Source: Anarhynchus alexandrinus
Taxonomy: Eukaryota; Chordata; Aves; Charadriiformes; Charadriidae
Direction of reading: 5' to 3'
DNA: 64,000 nt
Assembly: GCA_008711295.1 (NCBI GenBank)
Contig: VUYV01000015.1
Span: 6,682,658-6,746,657 of the forward strand
In this document: piece after piece, positions 52,469 through 64,000 of the stretch
Position numbering within the stretch: position 1 is the stretch's first letter
How the letters are laid out: each line of letters begins with the position of its first letter
Position numbers and translations under genes: made by a program
Notes under the pieces: generated by a model
What the model was told of the DNA's origin: nothing
Databases searched by the model: none
Seen by the model: only the letters and a program-made list of their open reading frames with translations

Positions 52469-52474
52469 TTTATT
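52469..52474 (-). terminator. EPG5: Candidate poly(A) signal of EPG5
   Basis: On the minus strand this reads AATAAA, about 1.86 kb beyond the EPG5 stop codon. It is the first such hexamer found downstream of the stop. Another lies at 50480-50485 but would place the EPG5 end inside the SIGLEC15 3' untranslated region. Confidence 0.4.
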
Positions 52475-52760
52475 TTGCATGGTCTTTGCAGACATAGCAT
52501 GTTATAAATACAACATTTGTAAAAACTCAACAGCTGAAACAATTATCTCATTTTGAAAGTGCATTTCAAACACACATATTTCTGACTTCTTCACATTTTT
52601 ATGCAACTGATCAACAACACTGAATCTAATAAAACCAGTGCTTTTAAGTCTTTGGGGGGAAAAAGGCAGCAGAATGTATTCTCCCAGGCGTGAATTTTCC
52701 AAAAGTCTGTTAAAAACATGCTGCATCAATATCTGGTTAATATACAGAGGGATGTACATA

Positions 52761-52783
52761 TGTGTGTGTATATATATATATAT
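52761..52783. repeat. TG/TA dinucleotide microsatellite
   Basis: About four TG units run directly into about seven TA units. Confidence 0.85.
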
Positions 52784-53676
52784 TTGTAGGCTTGCGGATA
52801 GAGCAAAGAACTCTAAGATCACATTAGCATGAAGGTGATCTAATGGCCCAGCTGGCATAGTTAGCAGAATCTGTCGAGAAGAAAAAGGTGATTTGTTCTC
52901 CAGCACCAGAACCACCGCTAAGAGCAACACTTCAAAGCATTATTGACCAGACAGTAGGTAGCACATTTCCTTCCCCTAGTGACCAGAACTAATGTTTTAA
53001 CACATAATCATGTTCTAAACATAAAGGCACAATTAATGGAGGAAAAGAAGAAGCGATCATTGCTCTTTCATAGAGGTGTATGGATTGGGACTGCAGGACC
53101 TTGGGCCACCTCAGATAGATCAGTGATAAAAGGGACGTTAGACAAGCAGCTGGGGAAACTCGCCTTCTGCTTTCCCTGAACAAAAGTGCATCTTATGATC
53201 AGACAAGGCAACAAAACCAGTGATCACTCGGCTGAAACAACAGATCTACAGGCTCATGGTTCATGCTTTGGCAACAGGATTTTAACAAGCGATCACCAAA
53301 TTTAGCAGAAGAAAAATACCTTTTCACAGTGTCATCTAAAACCTTGTCATGTCATACCCAGCTAGGCAGAATAAACTTAAGTGGTGGGTGTCCATTTGTT
53401 AAGTCAGTATTTCCTAAACAACCAAACCTTCAGGATTAAGGAATCCTATCCAACATGAACATAACTGACTACTCCCCTCCCAGACACTGGGCATCCAGAA
53501 AATCCGTCTCTGGATTTAAATCACCTGACCTAAAATGAACTTGGCTAAAAATTACTTGCATTTAAACAAGCAATATGGATGCGGACTCACTAATATTTAG
53601 AAAAATAGGAAAAACCAAAGTTCTTTAGTTCAAACTTTAGTTTGTATTTACAGAAGTGGGAGAAAATTGTAGGCAT

Positions 53677-53750
53677 GCCTTTCAACTACAGACTTCTGTG
53701 GGACAGCAAAAAAGCCTTTCAACTACAGACTTCTGTGGGATAGCAAAAAA
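53677..53750. repeat. Perfectly adjacent 37-bp tandem duplication
   Basis: Copies 53677-53713 and 53714-53750 (starting GCCTTTCAACTACAG) abut with no spacer and differ at one base (GGGACAG versus GGGATAG). It lies in the presumed EPG5 3' untranslated or flanking region. Confidence 0.92.
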
Positions 53751-53821
53751 GTCAAAATTCAAAATACTGTCTTTCCAAACACAGGGATTTCACAAGTCTC
53801 CAGGCACACACTCACATAAGA

Positions 53822-53900
53822 TAGAATCATAGAATCATAGAATTAGTGAGGTTGGAAGGGACCTTTAAGATCATCAAGTCCAACCGTTAACCTACCCTGA
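53822..53900 (-). mobile_element. CR1 LINE 3' end, antisense to plus strand
   Basis: Plus strand: repeated ATAGAATC tail units, then GAGGTTGGAAGGGACCTTTA and CATCAAGTCCAACCGTTAAC. About 80 bases of CR1 3' end. It lies 437 bases past the EPG5 stop codon, in the same orientation as EPG5, so it is probably transcribed in its 3' untranslated region. Confidence 0.9.
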
Positions 53901-54336
53901 AGAGAGGGGAAAAAAAAAAAAAGATTCAGAGGTATCCTGATTACGAAAGTCAAAACCTCTTTTATGCACAATCCCCCACTCACTTTGAACTGGCCTGAGC
54001 AATGACATGTTGGAAAATAAAAAAGGCACAAAGCAAAAACTTAAGATGCTACAGGATGAGCTTCACTGTCTAATGGTATCCTCCTCTCAGATGTGCACCA
54101 TACTCAGGAAAATATTCAAGTGTTTTCAGTCAACAAAAACAAAGCAATTCCACAGGCCTACAAATCAAAAGAAAAGAAAGAAAACCTCAAAGAGTAGAAA
54201 ATTTGTGATTAAGCAATCCCCATCCACATTTCTGAGTTAAAGTGGAACTCTGAAAGGTAAAAATTACTTGTGCAATAAAGACATTAAATGTAAACCAGAG
54301 TAATCAACATTGCGTGATTCTGCGAGCTCAGTGCCG

Positions 54337-57300
54337 CTATCGTATGCTGTCCAAATAATGCACTTCTGGGTACAGAGTGTTAATAAGGAGAGCCAAGAGA
54401 TTATTGCCATCTCGAAGACAGTGTTCTGGATGCTTGATGAACTGGGAAGCCTGGGAGAGTTGCTCTTGATAATCCATATATTGTTTGTTTGATGCCATAG
54501 ATTCAAGAGCATTCAGTGCCTACAGATACAAGGGAAAATTCTGTTAGCTGTGTGTCCTTCTGTCCATGAGCCACCATGTGCACCATTCCCCTACAAGATC
54601 CTTCTCTACTAGAGAACCCGGAGTATTTGGAACAAAGCATTTGTTAAATACAATCACATAACACTGTTTCAAGTCAACTCATATTTTTCAAGCTGTTCTC
54701 TCCGAGATCAACACGACAACTGTTCTATCAAGGCTTGCTAGGATTCTGTAACCCAAATATTGTCAAATATTTACTTCATGAATTCAAAACATGGTCTCAA
54801 GGAAATTACACTGAACTACAAACTGCAACACACTTAACTACTCATTTCAGGTTGATCTTATCAACATCTTGACTTTCATAAAAGTATTATCTTGCTTACA
54901 TTAATAATATTACAGAGACAATGCCAAGTGAGAAATTATACGTAAGGGAGCCAATGCTGGCAGTATCAGCCAGGGCAAATGCTGGAATTGTGTCTGAACA
55001 AGTTTCATTCACTTCTTAGAAAAGCTAACAACTTAGAAAAGCACGTTGTACTAAGTAAGTTACTTTGCTCTGGTTTCCAATCAACTCCTCCTTCCTCTTC
55101 TCATGCACTTACTGGAACAATAATAATCCTCAGCGCACATGCTAAAGAAGGAATGTTTATTTGTCATAGGGCTTTTAAGCCCTGATCTCACATAAACAAA
55201 TGTTAGTGTGAATGCAGCCCTTCTTTATCACTGAAAAGCAGTACGGTCACAGCAACATTGTTTTTTCCTGTTTGTTTTAAATTCCTCCTACCTGCTATGT
55301 CCCAAAGTTTCTGAACACAGGGTTTACAGACATAAGTTCATCTGCACCTTTTCAGTGTATAACATTAGAAACTGATGCCTTCATATTAATACAGAATGCT
55401 GTATGAATGGTTTTACCTGGGATCACTTTAGGTTAGGGCTCAGACACACAGTCCTGCTACCAGAGTTCAGCAAACTCACACCATCACCCAGCCTATGCTG
55501 CACCTGGCCTTGTCTCTGGCAAATGGTGTTTTGATGCAAAATAGTACATAAGTTTGTGATACACTCCCTTCCCCAAGAAGGCAAAGCTATTTCTGAAATT
55601 CAGAATTTAGAGCCAGATGTAAAGCAGTAGCAAAAAAAGATCAAGGGCACTCAGCACTAAATCAAATCAACAAGTTGAGACTGGGATTTAGCTTGAAGAA
55701 ATGCTCTTATCAGCTTCACCCCACAAGACGAGCAAGCACGCAAAGAGAGCATGTCAAGAAGCCAGCAACTGGCACACACTACCTGCTGGGCCTTCTGCGA
55801 CAGCTTCGGCTCTGACCCCGCTTTCAGGCGGACTTGACTCTCTGCAGGAATCTGCACCAAGAGGAAGGCAGACAAACTGCGGGCAACCACCCGAAACCTT
55901 GCACAGGGAGAAGGACAGAGAGAGAAGGTAGTATCAAATTTGCAAGTCCTCAACAGCAGATAACCAGAAGTTCTAACCCATGAGATCTCTTGCATGAAGA
56001 CCTTTTTCAATGCATTAGAAAAAAATAAATCCCTTTAATATACACATAATAGGATATCATACATACTAGAGGATAATACCATACATATAAAATGTTACAT
56101 GTGTTCCAAGCTTAGCTGAAGCCTTGAGGTCCCATTTGAAATAGTCCTTCATTTCACAGCCTTTGATTTGGGTGATAAGGATGTTTCGAAGGATGAGTTG
56201 AACAAAACTAAGATTTCAGAGCAATTTCAACAGGATTGCGTCCCAGAAGGTCTTTATAAACATAAAGTTATGTTTAGGTACTGTGCTGAATCGGTGTTAC
56301 ACAAACATTTATGTATTTTTTCTTGGCATTCTTTCCACAGTGAACTTGATTTTAATACCTAACAACCAAAATTGGTGTCTCTCTTTATAAGAGAAAGTGA
56401 CTACCAAGCGAGCACTTATTTCTTTGTGCTTCTCTTAACGCTTCCAATGCCTCAAGGCAAAGATGTAAAAGGCAACAACATGGGATCATGCAAAATTCCT
56501 ATGACACCAACAGAAACAGTATTCTACAACCACATGAAAGTACTTTCCTCTCACGGTCTCCCTATAAACTTCACTGCAGTTGAACCTTAAGCCAGAATCA
56601 CAACTGCATTTTCTTTCCTTTTTCACCACAGACTTTGCAGAAGTTCATATCCACTACTTAACCAGATTCAAACACTTACTACAGTTTTTCTGTGATGGGC
56701 TCAAACAACTTTATCGATTTTGGGACACCCTAGATTCAGAGCATCTTTTGACATTGCACTGTGCAGTCTGGGTCCAGGCTGCAGCTTTTTTAACACGACG
56801 ATTGAAATCAACCCTTACCTGGGTGACAAAGGAGACCTCCTGCCAAGCCCAATAGCACCAAGAATTCCAGAATTCAGCCTCTCCTCAGCCAGCTGACTCA
56901 GCCTGCCTTGGATTGACAGCAGTGTCCGAATGACAGATTCGATCAGAATGGTGTCATCTTGCTCCATCTGAATCAAGGATAATTGCATGGCTTTGTGCCA
57001 CCAAAGAAACAGCTTTGCCTCTTCCTTCGCTGAGCTTTAGGTGAGATTTAAAGATTAAAATTAAAATATATATATACAAATTAAGAAAAGCCAGATGCAT
57101 AGGTTAAGAAGTTTGTATCTCTCCCCATTAGGGCCATGAAGAATTCAGATGGTTAATTAATGACAGCTAATCTTACTATATGAGGATAGCATAACTATAC
57201 TACCCCACCAGTTATTATACTACTGTAACTGCTGTTATGGATTTGATGCAGACATCAGCTAGCAGGTTTTAAGAGCCTGTAAGAGGACAAAAAACAATGC

Positions 57301-60300
57301 TTCCTTTTAAGCTTTACAACTGAGAATAAATGATATTGAAGCCATAAGTGAGTTTAAACTTGTCTAAGATTGGTATAAAAGGAATGACGCTGTATGTCTA
57401 CTTTTTTTTTCTTTACTTACCAATAGAACACTTTAGGAAGCACTAGCTGTTGTTTCTACAATTTAGACTTTTAATATGATCTTCTAGAAAAGTAAACTGT
57501 TCAGTTTTTTGTCGAGCAAAGCACAAAGTGAAGTTCCCCCTACGATATTTTTAACCTTTCCCCAAACAGTTTGCAGCTTAAGTTAACGAGCTCAGATTTT
57601 CCGCATAAAGCATCAGCACGAGTTTCCTGCATCAGACCATCCTCACATCACTCCGCCCAGTCATTTCCCATACCGAGCACTTTCAGCTTCGATGTTTAGA
57701 GCAAGATTTCATTTAATATGGTGGCTCTGCTGTCGCCTTTATACTTTGGCAATCAAATTACTATGGCACCTACAACAAGGTGTACAACAGTATTCTTTGA
57801 ATTTCAAGAATCAGTGGGAATGTACATTTTCCCAAAATGTTCTTTCATGGCAAATATGAACGTTATCAACATGAATAAGGAAAAATATTCACCATATTTG
57901 CTAAATTCTGGCCATTTCAGTACCAACTGTAAATACAGTTTTTATATACTTTAAGTACAAAGTATTATCATTTTAACTGCAAAGCAATTCATCCGTTTCC
58001 CCCAGAACCCTGTTATCTAATTAATTCGTTCTACAGAGATACAGGCTCCTAACTCTGGACGTCCCACCACGTTCACTGGGTTCAGATTTGGTTCAGAGCT
58101 GCCGACAGTCAGCATGGAGCAGCTTTGAACACCAGTTTTCTCAGTGTCAAGCTGATTATTTAGCATATAACGCATCCCACCTAGTGGACATTCTGGAAAA
58201 TGTAATCTATGGTGATTTAGGGTTTGCTTAAAGTAACTTAAATTGAGTGCAAACCCAGCCATTGAAATCAAGCTTCTCTGACTGAAAGCTGACCAAAATT
58301 GCACCAGAAGTGTTCACGTAAATAAAATTCCCTCTTCTGTTTAACCACAACAACTGGTACCGGGGTGTTGGCACTGGGGTTGAGCAGACTTCATAACAGC
58401 GGATATAGAAGGACCTGCCATTTCACCCAGCAGCCTGGTAGTATTAACCTAATTAACCTAGCCCCGTAATTATACCAATGACACAACTACAGCCTATTTA
58501 AAAGTCAAGGCAGATTCAAGGCCTTGACTTTAAAAGTCAAGCAGGTCAAGGCAGGTGATTCTGCCCCTCTGCTCCGCCCTGGGGAGACCACACCTGGAAT
58601 ATTGCATTCAGCTCTGAAGCTCTCAACAAAAGAAGGACATGGACCTGTTGGAGTGGGTCCAGAGGAAAGCCACAAGGATGATCCGAGGGCTGGAGCACCT
58701 CTCCTATGAAGACAGGCTGAGAGAGTTGGGGTTGTTCAGCCTGGAGAAGAGAAGGCTCTACGAGGACTTATTGCAGCCTTCCAGTATTTAAAAAGGGGCT
58801 AAGAAGAAAGATGGTGTTGGTGGATGAGAAGCTCAATGTGAGCCGGCAATGTGCGCTCACAGCCCAGAAGGCCAACTCCATCCTGGGCTGCATCAAAAGC
58901 AGCATGGCCAGCAGGGTGAGGGAGGTGATTCTGCCCCTCTACTCAGCTCTGGGGAGACCACACCTGGAGTGCGGCATCCAGCTCCTGGGCCCCCAACATA
59001 AGAAGGACATGGAACTGCTGGAGTGGGTCCAGGAGGGCCACGAAGATATCAGAGGGCTGGAGCACCACTGCTATGAAGACAGGCTCAGAGAGTTTGGGTT
59101 GTTCAGCCTAGAGAAGAGAAGGCTCCAGGGAGACCTTATAGCAGCTTTCCAGTATCCAAAGGGGGCCTATGGGAAAGCTGGAGAGGGACTTTTTACAAGG
59201 GCATGAAGTGATAGGATGAGGGGGAACGGTTTCAATCTGGAAGATGGAAGATTTAGAATAGATATTAGGAAGAAATTTTTCACTATGAGGGTGGTGAAAC
59301 ACTGGAACAAATTACCAAGGGAAACTGTGGCTGACCCATCCCTGGAGGTGTTCAAGGGCAGATTGGACAGGGCTTTGAGCTACCTGGTCTAGAGGGAAGT
59401 GTCCCTGCCCAGGGCAGGGGGGTTGGAACTGGATGGTCTTTAAGGTCCCTTCCAACCTAAAGCATTCTATGATTCAGAAGCCTTGAGTTTCATACCTTGG
59501 GTACACTTGCTCTAGCCACTTGTTGATGGTTAGCAGGATTTTCATTTCATTGGTAAGAGTTTGGTCAGCGTTTAGGCATTGCAGCAGGTAGACATACAGG
59601 GTCAAGTAGCTTCCTAAAGACAGACACTCCTGCAGGAATTCTTCCATGGTTAGCTCAGGAACTTGGAGGGAGGCGAGTATAGGGCCCCAGCCTAAATCCT
59701 GGTGGTGAGGACAATCTTCAAAGAAAACAAAAGGACAGAACAAAGAGCATGTGAGTAAGCAGCACCTGGTAAAACCTAAGAACTGGAACCACTTCTCTGT
59801 GTTCCTTTGAAATTACAGAATTTGGGGCATTTTAGCTGTTCTCCAGGTGATCAATTCGTCATGCAACTCTGAGGGAGAGAAAAGAAAAACTCCACTTTCA
59901 CAGAGCATCTCCTTGAGGTCAAGGCAAGACATTTTCCCAGCATTCAGTCAGGATTAAATTTGAAAATGTTAGCAATGGAATTTTAAATATTTCCTTCAGG
60001 TGTACTGAAATCTGATCACATAGAATGTGGAAGAAATCAATATGTAGTTCCACAAGGGTTACATATAAAGAAACCCCCATCCCTCCCCCCAGAAAAAACC
60101 CAAAAAAAAAACACAACAAAAAAAAACCCTGCACACCACAGAATTTCAGAGTTTTACCAATTAGTAGTATTTTTTTCTTAAATTAGCCTACAGAACACTA
60201 CAGGAAGGGACACAAACATTTGTTTTGCTCTCCTGGGATGATTCTTTTTTAAAGAAGTCCTCCCCTTTAGCTGGAAAAATGACAACCATTAACACAGAGA

Positions 60301-63300
60301 AAATCAGTCTTCACAGAGACATATATAGTTCTTAAGAAAAGACACAATTAGAGCAGCTGAAAAACCCAAACCACCATGGCCTAACTTACCCACATCTAGT
60401 TACCACAGCACATACATGTGGGACAGCTGGCAGACATCAGATACAAAGAGAGGAGCTCTGATTACAGAAACCAGATTAAAACCCAATTCCAGTACTGGAC
60501 ATCATGAAGCTGTAAGGATTCCAGACAATTTGTATTTAATGGGCACCCAAAGACTGATCAATGTATTTGAGACAAGCAGCAGAACAAGGCAGGCTCCTAC
60601 CTTCATTGAAGTAAGCAGTGATGCAGGCTTCTGTCGTCTCTGCCATGTGTCGCACAGAGGCCAGGCTCTGACACGCTGCTGTGAGAAGGGGCATCGCCAG
60701 CAACCCGTGCACTTTGCTGTCGATCCACTTTCGTAAGCTCACCCGGAGCGACTCAGCTGTTGTAACGCTCGAATTGTTCATCATCATCAGCGTTTCTGTA
60801 AAGAGACTGCTGAGGGCCATATGACGCGTCTGCAGATCCATCTCTGGAAGTCAGAAATAAGAAAGCCATTTCAGTAACTAGACACTAAAACCCAAATTCA
60901 ACTCCACCACTGAACCCTTTCTGTAGATACTGGGAAAAGCCTTTGCTCTCTACACACCTCAATTCCTTGTCTGTACTTACAAAACTGCGATAAGACACCC
61001 ATTCCTCGCAGTCTCTTCCCTTGATGAGATAGTTCATCATTCATTAAACAGAGACACAACTGATACAGCAGAGTACGTTGGAGCCCATCTTTCACCTAGT
61101 CTTTAACCATGACTACAGTGCAAATAAATTGAATGATAAAGCACGTTTACAGTCTCCAAGAAAACTTGGGTATTAAAACACAGTTTAAAGCACAGCTTAG
61201 AGTGAAACAACCAAGATTTTATATGATCCAATTTGAAATATGACCAAGATGAGACCTGAAATGTTGCGATTTCTTCACGCATTTCCAGGATTCCAGATAT
61301 CCTGCTAATCCCAGTGTTCAGCCCCAGAATATTTTTTTAAACCATCTCTTGGCATTGCCTGAACATATTATCATGGGCTACCATGTAATAGTACTCTCGA
61401 AGCACAAACATTTCATGTGCTTGGCTCTTAAAAGTGTAACTACAGACTACACCTTTGAAGACATTAATGAAAAAAAACCACCACTGTTATAAAAAAAAAA
61501 TTCAAGCAATATCAGGCATTGTAGAAGGAAAAATTTCAACTGGTTAAGAAGAAGAGTTGTGTACAAAGAGAGATTAATCACTGGAAAAACATCACACGAG
61601 GAAGCCAAGACCTCCACACTTGCATATATTTCGAAGCTCACCAGACAAAGCGCTGAACAACCTGATTTAATTTTGAAGCTAGCCCTGGTTTCAGGAGGAG
61701 GTTGGACTACAGGCCTCCACAGGTCCCTTCCAATCTAAACTATTCTGTTTGTATCATCTACCTACTAAGAAAGAAAGAAAAAAAAAAAGAAAACAAAGCC
61801 CCAAAAGTCATAGCACTGCTCTCCAGTAAGGTAAGCATCTTATCACAGATGAAATGAGAGACAATGGCAGGAGGTTAACTGACTTACCAAAGGTCACAAC
61901 TAGTTTTACAGCCAAGTCCCACTCTACAGGCTGCAGACGACCGAGTAGGACCACCACCAGACACCTGACAGCAGGGCCCACCAGATCCCCTGGGACAAGT
62001 CCTGACACAGAGCTCGTGTGAGAATTCCAGCTTTCTCCTCTCCAGCTGTTGCCAAGAGACAGTGCTGCCCTGGAGGCTCTTCCAAAAACCTCCACCAGCC
62101 CCCTCCAAACCTCACAGAAAAGCTACATCAATACACACCACTGCTTTCCTGCTGCTCTGCATCAGTGATCCTCCTGCACGCCACAGCCTGGTTGAGAAAC
62201 ACCTAATGTTCTCTCTTTCAGCTCTTTAACACATACAAGAGTGCTCAGGGCTCCTCTTATACTGGAGGTCTCCGCCAAAATTTCTCAGTTACAAGAAGTG
62301 TTGGCAAGCCAACAGGCAAGCCTTCACTTCTCTTCGAGTCACAATGAATTTTGCTGACTATGGGGCTGCCCTACAGAGCTCGCCCAAGTAGCAATACAAG
62401 TACTGAGAGACAATTAATAGTCACACAGATTTTTGGGCACTTTCTGTTCACTCTTGCTAGCACACCAGTGTGGGTCGTGGACATGAAGAGACACGACTCC
62501 TGACAAGCACTTCTGTGTAGTACAGCGAGATGACTGATTTCACCTGAAGTTTTGGTTTGATAGAGGAAGCTCAGGACGGTACTAGTACTGAAACTGAAAT
62601 CAATATAAATGCTGTGGTTGTGGATACACCATACTACTAGTGTAGATCAATATAATTTCTCTACTTCAATATAGTCAGTTTCCCCAATTGCACAACAGTT
62701 TAGAATCTTTTCTTAGAACCCAAACCCTCAGGACCAAGAGAGTGTATTTGTGTCATCCTTCCTTTTAAAAAAAGATGCAAAAGTCAAATAGAAAAAAAAA
62801 AGATTAAAAAGCTAGACAGCAAAGAAAAGAATCCCTCAAGCTCCTGTATATCAGTTAGTTTTACTCACAACATAACCTCTGTTTTTTCTGTTGGTCCTGT
62901 CACTCTTGACAGCTCTATAGGGTAATGTTTATATTTGTTTTGTGCTAATATACCACCTATACATACACATCATCAAAGCATCATGACCTGCTGCCCATAA
63001 AGGAGACAGTATAGTAATGCAAGTAATTACATAATCACAGAAGTTCAACAATCCATGCAGTACAATAAAGGGGCTTGACAGTTTTAAAGTAATTTGCCAC
63101 TTTTTTAACAAACCTGGAGGATTAAAGATGACTACATCATCTAGCAACTTGCACATTTCTTGTTCCAAAACCGCAAGAGTAATCTTTCCACTTTGTTCTA
63201 AGGTGCTGAGAAATTGAACCACCTGGCGAATGTATGCTTGGCACTTCAGTGTTGCATCCTGTTAATCAAAATCAATTAGAAAAAAAATCATGGCTAGAAC

Positions 63301-63896
63301 TCTTTCCACGCTCCGTAATATACAAAAGCAGAACACTGCAAGAGACAAGAACAGCTCAGAGACACTGTAAAACCAGTTCAACTTACAAGGTGGACATGAC
63401 TATCTGAGGATGCACCGAAGCCTGCTGAGATTTTCAGGAGCTTCACTGTCAGTTCAGCTGCAGCATCCTTCGCGAGGATAACAGAGGGAGGGTAGTGACT
63501 GCTGCAGTAGCTGATGATGCTTTGATAAGACGAAATGCCCACAAGCTGCCAAGGAAGGGAGCTGGTCTGTCCAAGAAGATTTAGGAGTGGCGATTCCTGA
63601 AGATTTAAAGACATCAGTCTAAGCTCCACCTTCTTTGCTGTTTTAAATTAATATTCACAGTACTCAACATTGGAAGGAAGCCCAGACTCCAAAATTTGAA
63701 GGAGACAGAGTAGAAACTCCACAGAAACATGACCACTGGGAGTTTGGCTGAAAAGCAACTCCTCATTCAAGCAGCAAGCCAACACACGGATGTCATCTCT
63801 TGCATTCATGCAACAGTACTCAGACTGCTGCAGCAGCTCTAACCAAGCACAAAGGTCAGAGATGTTAAAATTTGACATGTAAACATGTAAAGACAG
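54337..63896 (-). CDS. EPG5: EPG5, autophagosome-lysosome tethering factor, C-terminal part
   Basis: EPG5 is a large Rab7 effector that gives specificity to autophagosome fusion with late endosomes and lysosomes; human EPG5 is 2579 aa and its loss causes Vici syndrome. The last eight exons are present, read right to left: 63896-63669, 63596-63387, 63258-63114, 60843-60601, 59715-59496, 57034-56819, 55897-55783 and 54519-54337 (TAG at 54339-54337). Phases join throughout, giving 519 residues. Recognisable stretches include [83 protein letters not shown] and the end [11 protein letters not shown]. Seven of the eight exons have good splice sites. The donor after 63669 (AAT|GTTGAG) is weak and chosen by phase. 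The N-terminal four-fifths lies beyond the right edge. Confidence 0.95.
58501..58531. repeat. 11-bp perfect inverted repeat at a CR1 junction
   Basis: AAAGTCAAGGC (58501-58511) and GCCTTGACTTT (58521-58531) pair perfectly around a 9-base loop. A further AAAAGTCAAGCAGGTCAAGG follows at 58532-58551. The structure abuts the left end of the CR1 pair at 58545, inside an EPG5 intron. Confidence 0.75.
58545..58800 (+). mobile_element. CR1 fragment, first unit of a tandem CR1 pair
   Basis: Begins in mid-ORF2 (text equivalent to [17 protein letters not shown]) and runs to the LFSLEKRRL region, then breaks off at about 58800 without a 3' tail. The next unit repeats the same segment with high similarity, so this looks like a partial duplication or nested insertion. 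Confidence 0.85.
58810..59475 (+). mobile_element. CR1 LINE, second unit, complete 3' end
   Basis: Starts further upstream in ORF2 ([14 protein letters not shown]) than the first unit. It is open for 131 codons (58811-59206) and ends with GGTCCCTTCCAACCTAAAGC and ATTCTATGATTC at about 59475. It is antisense to EPG5, and its 3' end lies about 20 bases from the EPG5 exon at 59496-59715. Confidence 0.92.
60091..60130. repeat. A-rich low-complexity tract in an EPG5 intron
   Basis: Runs of A broken by C (AAAAAACCCAAAAAAAAAAC type), likely assembly-sensitive. Confidence 0.75.
61650..61750 (+). mobile_element. CR1 LINE 3' end in an EPG5 intron, degenerate
   Basis: Diverged CR1 terminus with GGAGGTTGGACTACAGGCCT, then CAGGTCCCTTCCAATCTAAA and ATTCTGTTTG. 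Antisense to EPG5. Confidence 0.82.
61760..63113. other. EPG5 intron, no exon seen
   Basis: Part of the 2.3-kb intron between EPG5 exons 63114-63258 and 60601-60843. It contains A-rich runs at 61770-61795 and 62790-62803. Open frames on the minus strand at 61808-62115 overlap in all frames and read as chance. Confidence 0.5.
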
Positions 63897-64000
63897 CTAG
63901 AAAGAAATGGAGACCCTGCAGGGTAAAGTCACTTCCATAAAGGTTTAAAAAAGGCATTAAAAATTATTTTTTAAAAAATTAATATAAGTTCACGGTAGAA

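Larger units (their letters stand above)
50703..54336. other. Convergent 3' interval between SIGLEC15 and EPG5
   Basis: Contains no recognised coding exon. Part is expected to be EPG5 3' untranslated region on the minus strand. It also holds a TG/TA microsatellite (52761-52783), a 37-bp tandem duplication (53677-53750) and an antisense CR1 end (53822-53900). Confidence 0.55.

Noticed and set aside
60999..61095. Minus-strand open frame (GTG at 61095) resembling an extra EPG5 exon between 63114 and 60843.
   Set aside because: The upstream exon leaves one carried base, while this frame needs none; read in the required phase it meets a stop. The strong GTAAGT near 60980 would also create a stop with the next exon. 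Exon 63114 joins 60843 directly and gives a continuous protein.
1..64000. CRISPR arrays, bacterial operons, tRNA or rRNA genes, endogenous retroviruses.
   Set aside because: Nothing resembling regular spaced repeats, bacterial gene layout, tRNA cloverleaf A/B boxes in context, rRNA, or LTR pairs was recognised by eye; a covariance-model and RepeatMasker search would settle small or old cases.

Overview
The window looks like vertebrate, almost certainly avian, nuclear DNA. Protein-coding information sits in short GT-AG exons spread over kilobases. The recognisable interspersed repeats are nearly all CR1-type LINEs, including 3' ends with the 8-bp ATTCTRTG-type tail motif typical of bird CR1. 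Single N characters at 1303 and 6918 point to a draft assembly. The species cannot be named from the sequence.

Three host genes are supported. (1) A complete SLC14-family urea transporter on the plus strand (coding 12232-19208, eight coding exons, 389 aa), with a candidate TATA box and non-coding first exon at about 6.55-6.65 kb. Its N-terminus and C-terminal half resemble UT-A2 (SLC14A2) most. (2) A complete SIGLEC15 on the plus strand (coding 40616-49946, five exons, 307 aa predicted), including a signal-peptide exon and a 31-nt micro-exon in the cytoplasmic tail. (3) The 3' end of EPG5 on the minus strand (63896 down to 54337, eight exons, the C-terminal 519 aa). The rest of EPG5 lies beyond the right edge.

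The order urea transporter - SIGLEC15 - EPG5, with EPG5 convergent, matches human 18q12.3 as I know it. The human block carries two urea-transporter genes (SLC14A2 and SLC14A1) before SIGLEC15. Only one is visible here.

Layout: 1-6.5 kb is repeat-bearing intergenic DNA with three CR1 copies; 6.5-19.9 kb is the transporter locus; 19.9-40.6 kb is gene-poor spacer with five CR1 fragments; 40.6-50.7 kb is SIGLEC15; 50.7-54.3 kb is the convergent 3' interval; 54.3-64 kb is EPG5, with CR1 insertions in its introns. The three genes share no pathway: transmembrane urea movement, a DAP12-coupled sialic-acid receptor of osteoclasts and myeloid cells, and autophagosome-lysosome tethering. I saw no CRISPR array, operon or other new multi-gene system. 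The points most worth checking are the SIGLEC15 micro-exon, the altered second signature of the transporter, the apparent single-copy state of SLC14, and a perfect p53-type element in transporter intron 1.
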